Position numbers and translations under genes: made by a program
Shown: one piece after another, positions 55,141 through 64,000 of the stretch
Position numbering within the stretch: position 1 is the first letter of the stretch
Layout of the letters: each line of letters starts with the position of its first letter
The notes under the pieces: model-generated
What the model was told of the DNA's origin: nothing
What the model saw: only the letters and a program-made list of their open reading frames with translations
Database searches by the model: none
NCBI GenBank assembly: GCA_964035015.1
Contig: OZ036017.1
Coordinates: 5,339,496-5,403,495 of the forward strand
Reading direction: 5' to 3'
Length of the DNA stretch: 64,000 nt
Source: Corallium rubrum
Lineage: Eukaryota > Cnidaria > Anthozoa > Scleralcyonacea > Coralliidae

Positions 55141-55466
55141 ATATATAATTTTTGTTTGTTTGCACGTTGTCAAAAATTTCCAAATAAAATCCTGCAAATT
55201 AAAAAGAATTATCTAGTAGAAGGAGTATGTTCTATTCTTAAAATGCCTATCTACAAAGGCTTCAGTTCAGGCCAGAAAAATTTCCCCGTTGGCGTTTTCC
55301 CGTTTTCTGTACGCGCGAGGCCTAATTCTGTAGCGACTGATTTCGAGGGAAGCGGTGGGATACACGGGACATAATGGGAGAATCAAGGATCGGGTTCACA
55401 GTCATTTCCAGGCCGCAACTGCGATGCAGGCTCTCGGCTTGATGAATTTGACGAAGTCGTCAAATC

Positions 55467-55765
55467 ATAGATAATGGAAGGGGAACTGGATAGGAAACTT
55501 CAAACGAGGTTAAAGAACCGCAAACGTTGTTTGCACAACTTGCTATGGTAATTACACACTTAAAAGCAGCTAATGCACCTATTGCTGAAATTAGACAAAA
55601 GTGTAATTTCACTTAAGTTCAGCAGTGTCTGATTTTAGCCATGTGGGACCACCCGTTAGGTGCATTGCCCACTTATAAGCGTATAATTACCATAGCAAGT
55701 TGTGCAAACATCGTTTCCGGTTTCGTAAGTTTCCTATCCAGTTCCCCTTCCATCATCTATGGTCA
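55467..55765. mobile_element. CATAGATAATGG MITE, copy 2
   Basis: About 299 bp, same family as 23588-23875 in opposite orientation. GTCAAAT flanks both sides (7 bp). Ends CATAGATAATGG and CCATCATCTATG. Confidence 0.85.
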
Positions 55766-57265
55766 AATCTTGACGAAGTTGGTTGGTTTTTCAACGTTCC
55801 TGATTGGCTAATTTTGCTCTAATTACGACTTACGATTGGTGTAGAGGCTGAAACGTCATTTTGCAGGATACGCGCCTTTCTGAATAATCAGTATGGTTAG
55901 CGATCGCTTCTGTGGTTCTAACGAGGCCATGCGCATATTCTGCGATATTCCCATTTGGCCAATTTGGCCATTTCCCAACACTCAGTTGCAAGGATATATC
56001 TACAAGACCTTTATGATGAAATATTCCTGAAACTTTCATCAAGTGCTTTATGCACTGAAGATGACCTTTTACAGAGGATTGAAAAAGATATATATCGAAA
56101 TATCAATTGCGAGAATTTTATACAGTGAATCAGTGATGCGCTCTGAGGTCGTCTGAGGTAAGAAACCCTACTATACTGCATGATTTGAATATCATTATGA
56201 TCTTTATGATAATTTATAGATTTACTCTTGGGCTAGACTTCACGTTTGCTTGTATTTGACCTATAACATGTTAATGAATTGATACTTTTCAATGAAACGT
56301 GTATCGGACGGACTAGTGTATGCTGGAAATTTGATCTTGCTTGGAGATTTCATGGTTTATTAAATTATATCAATAATATGATTAATTTTATCTTTGTGAG
56401 AGTGAGACTGTAACCTAGCCAGCCAACCTGGCAGTTAAAGCACTCTTCTCATACATTGCTAATTTCTGTTCCTTTAATATTATTACAGTATATATATAAT
56501 ATATATACACTGTCAACATGTCATGCACTGTATGTGACCTGTCTGATTATGTGGTGTCATAATAAAGTTGATTAGTGAAATGATGATTGGTTTCTTCTTT
56601 TTTATATAAATTTACATGTGTACAGTAGCTACAGTACTAAGTGCTGATATCCACATGAACCAATAACTACATGTGCTGTATTACAATTATTATTTACATT
56701 TTATTATCTGGCTTAAATACAATATCTGCTTAATTCTAGTATTCAATGTTTATACTTTCATAGTCTACAAAATTGAAATCATATAAGCAGATAATGACTT
56801 AGATTAGTTGGGGGCCCGAGGGTTAGGATGACTGGGATAATGTCGGGAGTTTAGCTCGATCCTTTATATCCATGTCGCATTATGGTCATAAATAAAAGAA
56901 TTCCTTAACAAGACATTGTCTGCTTGGGTAGATGTGTAAAAGGTGAGTATCTGGCACCTGAAAACCAGACAGCTCATAGTATAGTGGCTTGGTTTAGATG
57001 TGACTTAATTTGGATAACTGGGATGATGTAGATGGTTGAGCTCCTAGAGCTGTCTTTGAAATGTTTTTTAAGTTAGTAATTAAATATAATCACATATCTC
57101 TACTGTTCATTGTATTTCCTTCTTTTTAGAAAAAAATAATTACGCACTTACAAACTATTACAAGAATTCACTAACCCAAATCCAATTTTGACACTTTTTC
57201 AAAAAAAGTATAAAATGTGCTAAAAAACATGTTTTAAAACTTCAGTAATTTTGATTAAAAGTGTT
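55766..57265. other. Intron sequence, no feature seen
   Basis: AT-rich; no exon or repeat that I can name apart from short TATATA runs near 56490. Confidence 0.35.
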
Positions 57266-57437
57266 GTCAGAACACAGGAAATGCCATTTCAGAGACCCAA
57301 ATTTCAAAAATTTTCTGGACCCCCCTAGATAGCCTGACTAAGTGGGGCAAATTCCTAGATCCTCCCCAGAAACCTCAGGTAAATACTTTTCCATACAGAC
57401 CTCGCACTCGGTTAACAAGGTTTCAATCTATTTACAG

Positions 57438-57569
57438 GTATCTGTCCACGAACAAACCTTGACTCCAATGAGAACTGTGTGAACGAATGTATTCCAAGCA
57501 ATGGTTGTTCTTCAAGTAAAATGTCTTGTGTATGTGATGGAGACTGTGGATACAGTTGTGTCAAGAAAG
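57438..57569 (+). CDS. Secreted WAP/Sushi protein, exon 2 (WAP-like domain)
   Basis: Acceptor TTTACAG|GT and donor AAAG|GTATGA bound 132 nt (44 codons), phase 1 at both ends. It opens GICPRTNLDSNENC and has eight cysteines spaced as GxCP...C-x3-C-x5-C-x6-C-x1-C-x3-C-x3-C, ending CGYSCVKK. This is the four-disulphide core (WAP) layout, except that the usual CC pair is CxC. WAP domains are often protease inhibitors or antimicrobial. Being a symmetric phase-1 exon it is a shufflable extracellular module. Confidence 0.78.
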
Positions 57570-57739
57570 GTATGATCGTCAAAATTATAAACTTTTATAG
57601 CATAGAGAATGTCATTGAGAGTTGAGGTGGTGTGACACCTTGAATGGTAAAAAGACTGGATTGGAAACTTGGTGGCGTGAGCACGAGAACTTGGTTGAAA
57701 TTGACAAGTTTAAAAATCCTCTACTTACTTGTAATAACA

Positions 57740-57830
57740 AATAGATTTCATTTTGTCGTTGTGTGTTCAATTATAGATGCACAATTGATGTCACAACTTG
57801 GTAATTAGAACCAAATAGTGGTGATGTTCT
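57740..57830. repeat. Dispersed repeat shared with 62390-62480
   Basis: AACAAATAGATTTCATTTTG and TTATAGATGCACAATTGATG here match AACAAATAGATTCCATTTTG and TTATAGATGCACAGATGACG there. AG followed by about 24 bp and GT(A) resembles a mini-exon, but I think it is a repeat. Confidence 0.55.
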
Positions 57831-58264
57831 TACCTTGTTTTGACGTCCTCTGTGCATCTCGGAAATTTATCTCGGAATCTAAATGCGAAATTTTTTTTGA
57901 ATGAAACAATGAAACGCTTTGTTATTTTTTGTAAAGCCTTCTGGCTTTACTTGAAAAATTTGCAACTATCATTGGCTTGTATTTATCGCAAAATCAAATA
58001 CAACATTGTATTCTATAAATTAATAGCTTTCCAACGTTACCTATTTTATTTTTGTGGCATAAATTCTGATGAATTGAGAGCGCTTTACAGTACGTACCCT
58101 TCAAACCTTAATGAAGTCCTTAAATAAGTATTTCTACAAGGAAATTAATGTACTAAACACCACAGGCAGATCCCAGATTTTTCGTACGTTAGTCAAAATT
58201 TTCGTTTGTGAACATTCGAGGGGGGGGGGTACGGCAATTTTTCCAGGGGGTATGATTAGTTATT

Positions 58265-58475
58265 AATACCCACACTAGATCTTTTTCAGGATTTTCGATA
58301 AATGAAACGTGAGGTGCAAAAATGACTGTTTTGCCCAATATCAGGGCTCATCAGCATGCCTAGGAAACACATACCGGTAATACCACACGGCAAGCTTGTG
58401 ATTCCAACATGGACAGCCTTTGGAAGGCCGACAAAGAGCAAACTGGTTTTAAATCAATTTATTTAAATCAATTAT
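58265..58475 (-). repeat. Penelope-type end with decayed hammerhead
   Basis: Minus strand reads CTGATGA, GCCC-TGATATT-GGGC as helix II, then AAAACAGTC where GAAAC is expected. One core base (G12) is changed to A, which should stop cleavage. No RT remains nearby. A 3' remnant of a PLE is the simplest reading. Confidence 0.5.
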
Positions 58476-58825
58476 TATCAAATCACAATTTATCACATCT
58501 GAACTAGAGATCGTATTACACCAAGCCATGTGCATGGTCTAACAAGTCAACAAGACACTGACACAGTCCATATACATTATATGGATAATAGATATCCAAA
58601 TGAAAATCTTAAACTATTATCAGGCGACAAAAAGCATAAACAAAATGCCTACACTACAGTATATATTGGTTCGGCTGGGTTCGCGGTATGTAAGTGAAAT
58701 ATTTAATATTAATAAACTTTTGACCCCAGTAATATGCTAATTTCATAAACGATCATGCCAGCCGGTCATGGCGCACAGATTGTTCGGTTAATATCAGTCC
58801 AAAACTATTATAATAAGAGTCAAAT

Positions 58826-59086
58826 TTAGTTAAAATAGAATATATTTACATATTCTGTACAAGTCTTGTTTTTCCTTTCTCGAACATACTTCGGGATTAA
58901 AGATTCGGCACCAAAATTTCTACTGAGGCAGAAGCTCGTGTTGTTGATAGCACTCAACAGCTCTTCAACAGAGCTCTTCGGCAAAGCGTCGATTCGCTTC
59001 ATCAGATCAGCGTAAACATCTTGAAGATATGGCCAATCGTTTCTCTCAAATGCGGACTGCACAGTCTCGTAAATACTACAAGACAT
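58826..59086 (-). CDS. Unrecognised short open frame near a transposon end
   Basis: 86 codons on the minus strand: MSCSIYETVQSAFERNDW, then LPKSSVEELLSAINN and CLSRNFGAESLIPKYVRER. Looks like a soluble helical protein piece. I do not recognise it. A CAGGGGCGGAT-type end lies 475 bp upstream in the same orientation, so it may be the first exon of a transposon gene. Could also be chance. Confidence 0.25.
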   Translation of the reverse strand: MSCSIYETVQSAFERNDWPYLQDVYADLMKRIDALPKSSVEELLSAINNTSFCLSRNFGAESLIPKYVRERKNKTCTEYVNIFYFN

Positions 59087-59499
59087 TGCAGTATATTCGC
59101 TATTTCGCTTTTATATTTCGGTGGCACTTAAAATCAGTTGAACCTTTGCGTTCAAGCTGCGATCAGAAAGGCTATAGAATCATGCCGTATACACTGAAGG
59201 CTGATGCATATGATCGATCAAAAAATGTAGCCAATGAGAATTCAGATATTTTTGTGAATTAGCCAATTGGATAGCTTGTATACGAGCCCCTGATCCACAA
59301 ACCGATCAGAACTCCCCACAGATCGATCAAAAAGCAAATAGGCCAATCGGATGGCTGGAATCAGACTACAGAGCGATCAAAACTCACGCGCAAGACCGCT
59401 GTTCTGTGACTTGATATATCGAAGGCCTTGCCGCTGTATATTAATGTCTTTGCTATGGACCGCAGTTTGAATTAACTTAATTAATTATAATTAACTGCC

Positions 59500-59561
59500 C
59501 AATTTTTACCTTAGTCGCGTGATCGGTTTGACTACCCCTAGATCCGCCCCTGCTAACACAG
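59500..59561 (-). repeat. CAGGGGCGGATCTAG transposon end
   Basis: Complement of the end at 55082 with CGCGACTAAGG and TAAAAATTG continuing inward. Flank CTAACACA is not duplicated at 55082. Confidence 0.45.
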
Positions 59562-59579
59562 TATAATAACTAATAATAA

Positions 59580-60265
59580 AAAAACCGTTCCTCAGTCATT
59601 GAGACCTCTCAACATCCATGGAAGCTAATTTTAAGGTCTCATCATCAGCTAAGTTATACGAATCATATATGTTTAAACACTAGAAGAATGATAGAAGAAT
59701 GATAGGCAAATGAATGTAAGCCTGTCTATGTATTTGTCAATTAGTTTATTTTTTCTAATAGTTTTGTGTAAATCATATACTGCAGTTGAAGTACAATAAA
59801 GCTGTTCTGTTCTTTAGTAGTTCGAACCTTGGAAATGACAAGCTTATGTAATACTCTTAAATTATATGTATTTGACCTCCATTAAAAAAAGAACTCAGAT
59901 ATACTCGTGACCTACCAGTTAGGCATTTAAATGACAAGCGTATCCTGAATCCTACGATTTTAAAGTGCATTAGTCGCACCCATTTTTGCAAGAAGGGTCG
60001 TACTGTATAAGAGCTGACCCAGTCATTTAATATCAGACGAAGCACGTTTTTAGTCTTTTTACTGTCTTTTCACAATCCAACTTGTTTAGCAACGGCTAAA
60101 TCACTTGCATTGCAGTTGACCACACCTGAACGTTTGGTTTGACCGACGTACTCCTGATGATCGTCCAATTGCACGGAATGGAATAAATGTAGCATCTAAT
60201 CTCTGTTCTTTTGCAATTCGATGTTAAAGTTTTGCAAAAATATGACCCGACGTTAATATAACAAT
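59580..60265. other. Intron sequence, no feature seen
   Basis: Short ORFs only; nothing recognised. Confidence 0.35.
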
Positions 60266-60267
60266 AG

Positions 60268-60348
60268 AGTTGATGTTCGTGGCCATAAATATGTTTTTGG
60301 CCTGACTCAGGCACAAAAACATATTTATGCCCAAGAACATCAACTGTA
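60268..60348. repeat. Hairpin
   Basis: GTTGATGTTCGTGGCCATAA and CATAAATATGTTTTTG pair with CAAAAACATATTTATG and AAGAACATCAAC around CCTGACTCAGG. Confidence 0.75.
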
Positions 60349-60589
60349 CTACTATTATAATAATTTTACTCGGCATTTAGAAGAAAATCAAAGCCAGGAT
60401 ACGGTAAGAAGTATCTTCATGAACAGCGCCACCTTCGCGTTAACGTGTATTTCATTGCAAATATTTACGTAACTCATAACTTACATGTAACTTGGCGGGA
60501 AAACGCAACGTTTGTCTTCAAAACAATCTTTGCTCCAAAGTATTGACAAGAAAAGCATACAATTCCATAAACAACAAACCAGGCTCAGA

Positions 60590-60655
60590 TCAGCGGGCTA
60601 AAATATATTTTAGCTTTTAGCCCGCTGAATTCTCCATGCATTTTAGCCCGCAACA
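60590..60655. repeat. Hairpin
   Basis: CAGCGGGCTAAAATATATT and AGCTTTTAGCCCGCTG form a hairpin; a further TTTAGCCCGC follows. Confidence 0.65.
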
Positions 60656-60791
60656 TACACCACAATGCCCGATAAAATTATTATAAGAAAGCTTTTTTTG
60701 CGCAACTTTTACGAAAGTATTTATTAGTCTTTAGAGTACAAGCACGTGGTTTCCTTACTGACGAGTGAAATCGTCTGGCGTTAGCCAGAGT

Positions 60792-61050
60792 AAAATACTA
60801 AAGTACTGAAAGTGAAGTGAGTAAAATACTAAAGTACTGAAAGTGAAGTGAAGTGAAGTGAAGTGAAGTGAAGTGAAGTGAAGTGAAGTGAAGTGAAGTG
60901 AAGTGAAGTGAAGTGAAGTGAAGTGAAGTGAAGTGAAGTGAAGTGAAGTGAACTGAATTTATCAAGTGAGGTGAGGGGAGGTGAAGCGAAGGAAAATGAA
61001 ATGGAATAGAATAAAGTGAAATGAAATGAAATGAAATGAAATGAAATAAA
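60792..61050. repeat. (GAAGT)n pentanucleotide tract and derivatives
   Basis: About 23 perfect GAAGT units at 60840-60950, then degenerate AGGTGAGG and GAAAT units (61018-61046). ORFs reading FTSLH repeats on the minus strand are artefacts. Lies 110 bp before the Sushi exon. Confidence 0.95.
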
Positions 61051-61165
61051 CGCAACGCTGCAATGCAAGATAAAATGAGATGCGATGAAAGGAAGTGAGT
61101 TGAAATGAAATAGTTTGTCACCATATTTAGTCATTTAGTTCACAGTATAGTTTTTTCTTAATTAG

Positions 61166-61342
61166 ACCTTGACTGCGGTTCGCCCTTACCAAGGCGGCTA
61201 GCCAATGGCAATAGGACTGTGAGGGGTACAAAATTCAACGACACCGCAACCTTCCGTTGCTATCCTGACTTCAAGTTATTTGGATCCGGCGTAAGACAAT
61301 GTCGTGGAAAAGGGACCTGGGATGGATTAAAACCAAGATGTA
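61166..61342 (+). CDS. Secreted WAP/Sushi protein, exon 3 (Sushi/CCP domain)
   Basis: Acceptor TTCTTAATTAG|AC and donor TGTA|GTAAGT bound 177 nt (59 codons), phase 1 at both ends. Reads DLDCGSPLPRR..NG, KFNDTATFRCYPDF, LFGSGVRQC and GTWDGLKPRC: the four cysteines, invariant W and G of a complement control protein (Sushi) domain. Sushi modules mediate extracellular protein binding. More exons should follow to the right beyond 61342; none was recognised up to 64000. Confidence 0.88.
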
Positions 61343-61609
61343 GTAAGTTTATTATGTGTAATTTCTTCTGTACTAGTGAAATATCGCGCCGACGTTTTTA
61401 GTACGGACCGAGCGAGCGCAGCGACTGGATGTCCGTGCAGAAAACGGAGGTCCGATATTTCACAGGTACTGACATGGAACAAGCGAGGTGAATAAGCAGT
61501 TTATTGTATGACTGCAAGTGTTGTAAGCGTTCTGTGAAAACTCGACATTCTCGACATTAGGCTCGTATTCGCCACCATCTTTCTTGCGAATTAAACCGAA
61601 ATGGCATAT

Positions 61610-61850
61610 GTTTTCCCATTTTTGCATCTACGTTGCTAAGCAACGTAGACGTTATGTACCCGTAAGACTGACTGACTGTCTGTCTGTCTGTATGGGTATT
61701 CGCACTTTTGTGATGTAACAGGTTGCTTCTATCAGATTCATCAGCGCGCGAAACTTCGGAGCGAATCATAGAGCCAATATATAAGCGAAGGTGTGCCGAT
61801 GTAGCAACGGAGTAAGTGACAGGGTCATGTGATCTAGTAAATATGGCTTC
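61610..61850. repeat. Dispersed repeat, copy 2, with (CTGT)n
   Basis: Hairpin TCTACGTTGCTAAGCAACGTAGA, a (CTGT)5 run, then GCGAAGGTGTGCCGATGTAG as in copy 1 at 45517. Confidence 0.65.
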
Positions 61851-61864
61851 TATCTGCTAGCTTT

Positions 61865-61955
61865 CTGCTTCTGCCAGTAGCGGCGCCACGGGGAGGACTG
61901 GGGTCTATCTGTTTTCTGCTTCTGCCAGTAGCGGCGCCACGGGGAGGACTGGGAC
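61865..61955. repeat. Tandem duplication of about 48 bp
   Basis: TTTCTGCTTCTGCCAGTAGC and GGCGCCACGGGGAGGACTGG occur twice in direct order. Confidence 0.9.
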
Positions 61956-61959
61956 TGAC

Positions 61960-62290
61960 ACGTCCCCCCCAGTTCTCTCCAAAGTCGATTTTCCGATTCG
62001 TCCAAATTCGAGGAGAAAGGGGGTGGGGGTGGGGTGGGGTGTGGTTGACTGAGATTTGAAATCTGGCTTAATATCGATGATTCGAAATAGAATGGCACTG
62101 TTAGATAGCTCTCTTATTTTTTTGACAGTATCTAGTAATTGTCCATGAGGTATCCCATACAAAGACCTGAAATGTGCAGTTTTTAGTGTTTTTTCATGAC
62201 GTTTTATAATTTTCAAAATTTTGTAAAATCTCCCCCCAAATGCAGGAAATGGCATTTCAGAGACTCTAGATTTCACGATTGAATCAGTGA
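61960..62290. repeat. Dispersed ATGCAGGAAATGGCATTTC repeat
   Basis: Ends with CCCCAAATGCAGGAAATGG and AGAGACTCTAGATTTCA, as at 1385, 11770, 34280 and 57270. Short G/C-rich tract at 62015-62045. Confidence 0.6.
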
Positions 62291-62479
62291 AATCGAATTG
62301 TTTCTTTCAATTTCGGGAAGATTTTATCAAGGTAAGGAACTATAGTTATGACTTATATATTTGTATTGTGTCACATCGACGTTTATAATCTAGCTATTTA
62401 ACAAATAGATTCCATTTTGCCGTTGTCTGTTCAGTTATAGATGCACAGATGACGTCACAACGTGGTAAGAACAAAACGT

Positions 62480-63478
62480 CAAGTGTGTATAGGAATATTA
62501 TATTAACTAAAAATACGTTTCTAGCGACAACTCAAATGGCGACACCATGCCCAAACAAAACAAACCACACTACACTACAACACCGCCGATTGCTTCGTGT
62601 TTATGTGTAGCACACACACACACAGACAAAACTAATCGAAGAATAATCCGTAAATTTTAGTACAGCGGTATTTGTTAGTACAGCGCAGGTTATAATTAAA
62701 AACCTTTTTCTCATCCCTTCTGCAAATTTAAACTGCCACGCAAAACGTCAAACCGTCTCTAAAAAAACGGTAGGATGTTGTGTATACCACCATAGCCCTA
62801 AACGTAGACGGATATACGCATTGCGTGCCTATTTTTAAAGTATAGTACTTTCTGTTTTGCTAGAATCCTGAACTTTCTCCCCCCAAATGGCATTTTTCAA
62901 TTGCTTTTGTTTGACATATTGCTCAAGGTTGTGCGTTGATTAAATAGTTGAATAAAGAAACATCTGAAATTCTATAGGTGGTGTGCAACCAATCCCTTGA
63001 GATTCGAAGGACAAAGATATTTTCGCCATGTTGGATGATATTATAATTGCAGATGATGAAAATCTTTTGAAAACGTCAACCAACATGGCGGCAATGACGT
63101 AAGATGCATACCAGCATGCAATAATACTTGTGACTTCTGAGAAATAAATCTTAAACGACAAGTGTGAACCTGTCGTAAGAATCGCCGACGATCGGGGATA
63201 GACTGCTCTTATGGCCTTCTAAACAAGGTCTACTACAGTTTACTTTCTATATACATTGGATGGTTGCGGGTTTTGCCACACGAGCGACATAAAGGCTGGA
63301 ACACCTGAAGCGTGTCAAATATTTCTGAGGCTGAGGTATTTTTCTTATTTTTCTAATCTTCTTTCCTTTCTTCTTGTTAACAACTAGAATACCTTGTCGG
63401 GCACACGGCCTGATCGAGCGAAATCGATGCTTACTGACTATGGTAGTCCGATATTTTTTAATGGACTGGTGCATGTAT
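62480..63478. other. Intron or flank, no feature seen
   Basis: No exon recognised. TAAACGTAGACGG and GCATTGCGTGCCTATTTTTAA resemble 54080-54120, a short dispersed repeat. Confidence 0.35.
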
Positions 63479-63479
63479 T

Positions 63480-64000
63480 GGTGAAATGAGTTCTTCCCCG
63501 ACATGGTTCGAGGATTATCATAAGTTTGTTCTTCATGTGTTGTTTATTGAGCTTTGTCTATTGATCAGCGCTAATGGGCGAGGTTTTGCCAGTTGTTTGT
63601 GAAATGATTTCCTTGACCACGTTCCGCGGGGTGATCACAATTATGTTATTCCCGTGAGGTTTATCGATTACCAGTCAAGGTTTGCCAGTCGAGATTTCGC
63701 CAGTTGTTTGTGAGATGACTTCCTTGACCAGATGGTTCGACGGATATTCACAAATGTTTTTCACGCGAGGTTCATCGATTACCGGCAAGGTTTTGCAAGG
63801 GTGGGATTTCGCCAGTTGTTTGTGAGATGACTTCCTTGACCAGATGGTTTGAGGGATGATCACAAATGTTTTTCACGCGGGGTTCATATTATACCGGCAA
63901 GGTTTTGCCAGGGTGAGGTTTCGCCAGTTGTTTGTGAGATGACTTCCATGACCAGATGGTTCGAGGGATGATCACAAATGTTTTTCACGCGAGGTTTATC
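63480..64000. repeat. 112-bp tandem minisatellite at window end
   Basis: GCCAGTTGTTTGTGAGATGA recurs at 63588, 63699, 63811 and 63923 (spacing 111-112 bp), each followed by TTCC(T/A)TGACCA and CACAAATGTTTTTCACGCG. The first copy is more diverged. Continues past 64000. Confidence 0.92.

Noticed and set aside
59580-59660. Possible hammerhead on the minus strand (CTGATGA followed by GAGACC..GGTCTC)
   Set aside because: The GAAAC box is absent (AATGAC) and no helix I/III pairing was found.
60798-61134. Repeated FTSLH protein on the minus strand
   Set aside because: Translation of the (GAAGT)n pentanucleotide repeat.

Overview
The window reads as invertebrate animal nuclear DNA. It is AT-rich and intron-bearing, with few host genes in a dense bed of transposable elements. 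The mix (Penelope-like elements, BEL/Pao, LINEs with a restriction-like endonuclease, hAT and many foldback MITEs, hammerhead-bearing repeats) would suit an anthozoan cnidarian such as a coral or anemone. That placement is inference, because no rRNA or mitochondrial marker is present.

Host genes. (1) 5462-6029, minus strand: first coding exon of a GT31 beta-1,3-glycosyltransferase, ending at a consensus splice donor. (2) 18874-19887, plus: an uninterrupted NDUFAF5-like gene (mitochondrial complex I assembly methyltransferase/hydroxylase). (3) 42507 to beyond 61342, plus: a secreted protein gene with a signal-peptide exon, a WAP-like cysteine exon and a Sushi/CCP exon, all joined in phase 1 and continuing past what I can assign.

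Mobile DNA by region. 0.4-8.8 kb: foldback elements and MITEs, with an inverted copy of the GT31 5' flank. 9-18.7 kb: a nest of (TA)n tracts, two Penelope-like element (PLE) remnants, a hAT copy with a perfect 8-bp target duplication, and at least seven well-formed hammerhead ribozymes in short elements bounded by (TA)n. 20.4-25.4 kb: nested MITEs, a telomere-like C-rich patch, a six- to seven-copy tandem array of about 277-bp units each carrying a tRNA-like Pol III promoter, and a diverged satellite of about 170-207 bp. 25526-39930: one BEL/Pao LTR retrotransposon with a 5-bp target duplication. Its pol is split by a 7.1-kb DNA element (29547-36668), which itself contains MITEs and a second PLE with outward-facing hammerheads. 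40.4-53.5 kb: LINE remnants, including two opposed RLE-type LINEs sharing a (TAA)n tract. 53.5-64 kb: introns of the WAP/Sushi gene with MITEs, a pentanucleotide repeat and a terminal 112-bp minisatellite.

The strongest candidate for something under-described is the hammerhead cluster at 9.7-18 kb. Several sequence-distinct ribozymes keep the catalytic core while all three helices covary. Helix III is self-complementary, and most of the host elements lie directly against (TA)n. A PLE of the kind known to carry hammerheads sits against (TA)n in the same cluster, so these may be non-autonomous satellites of such elements.
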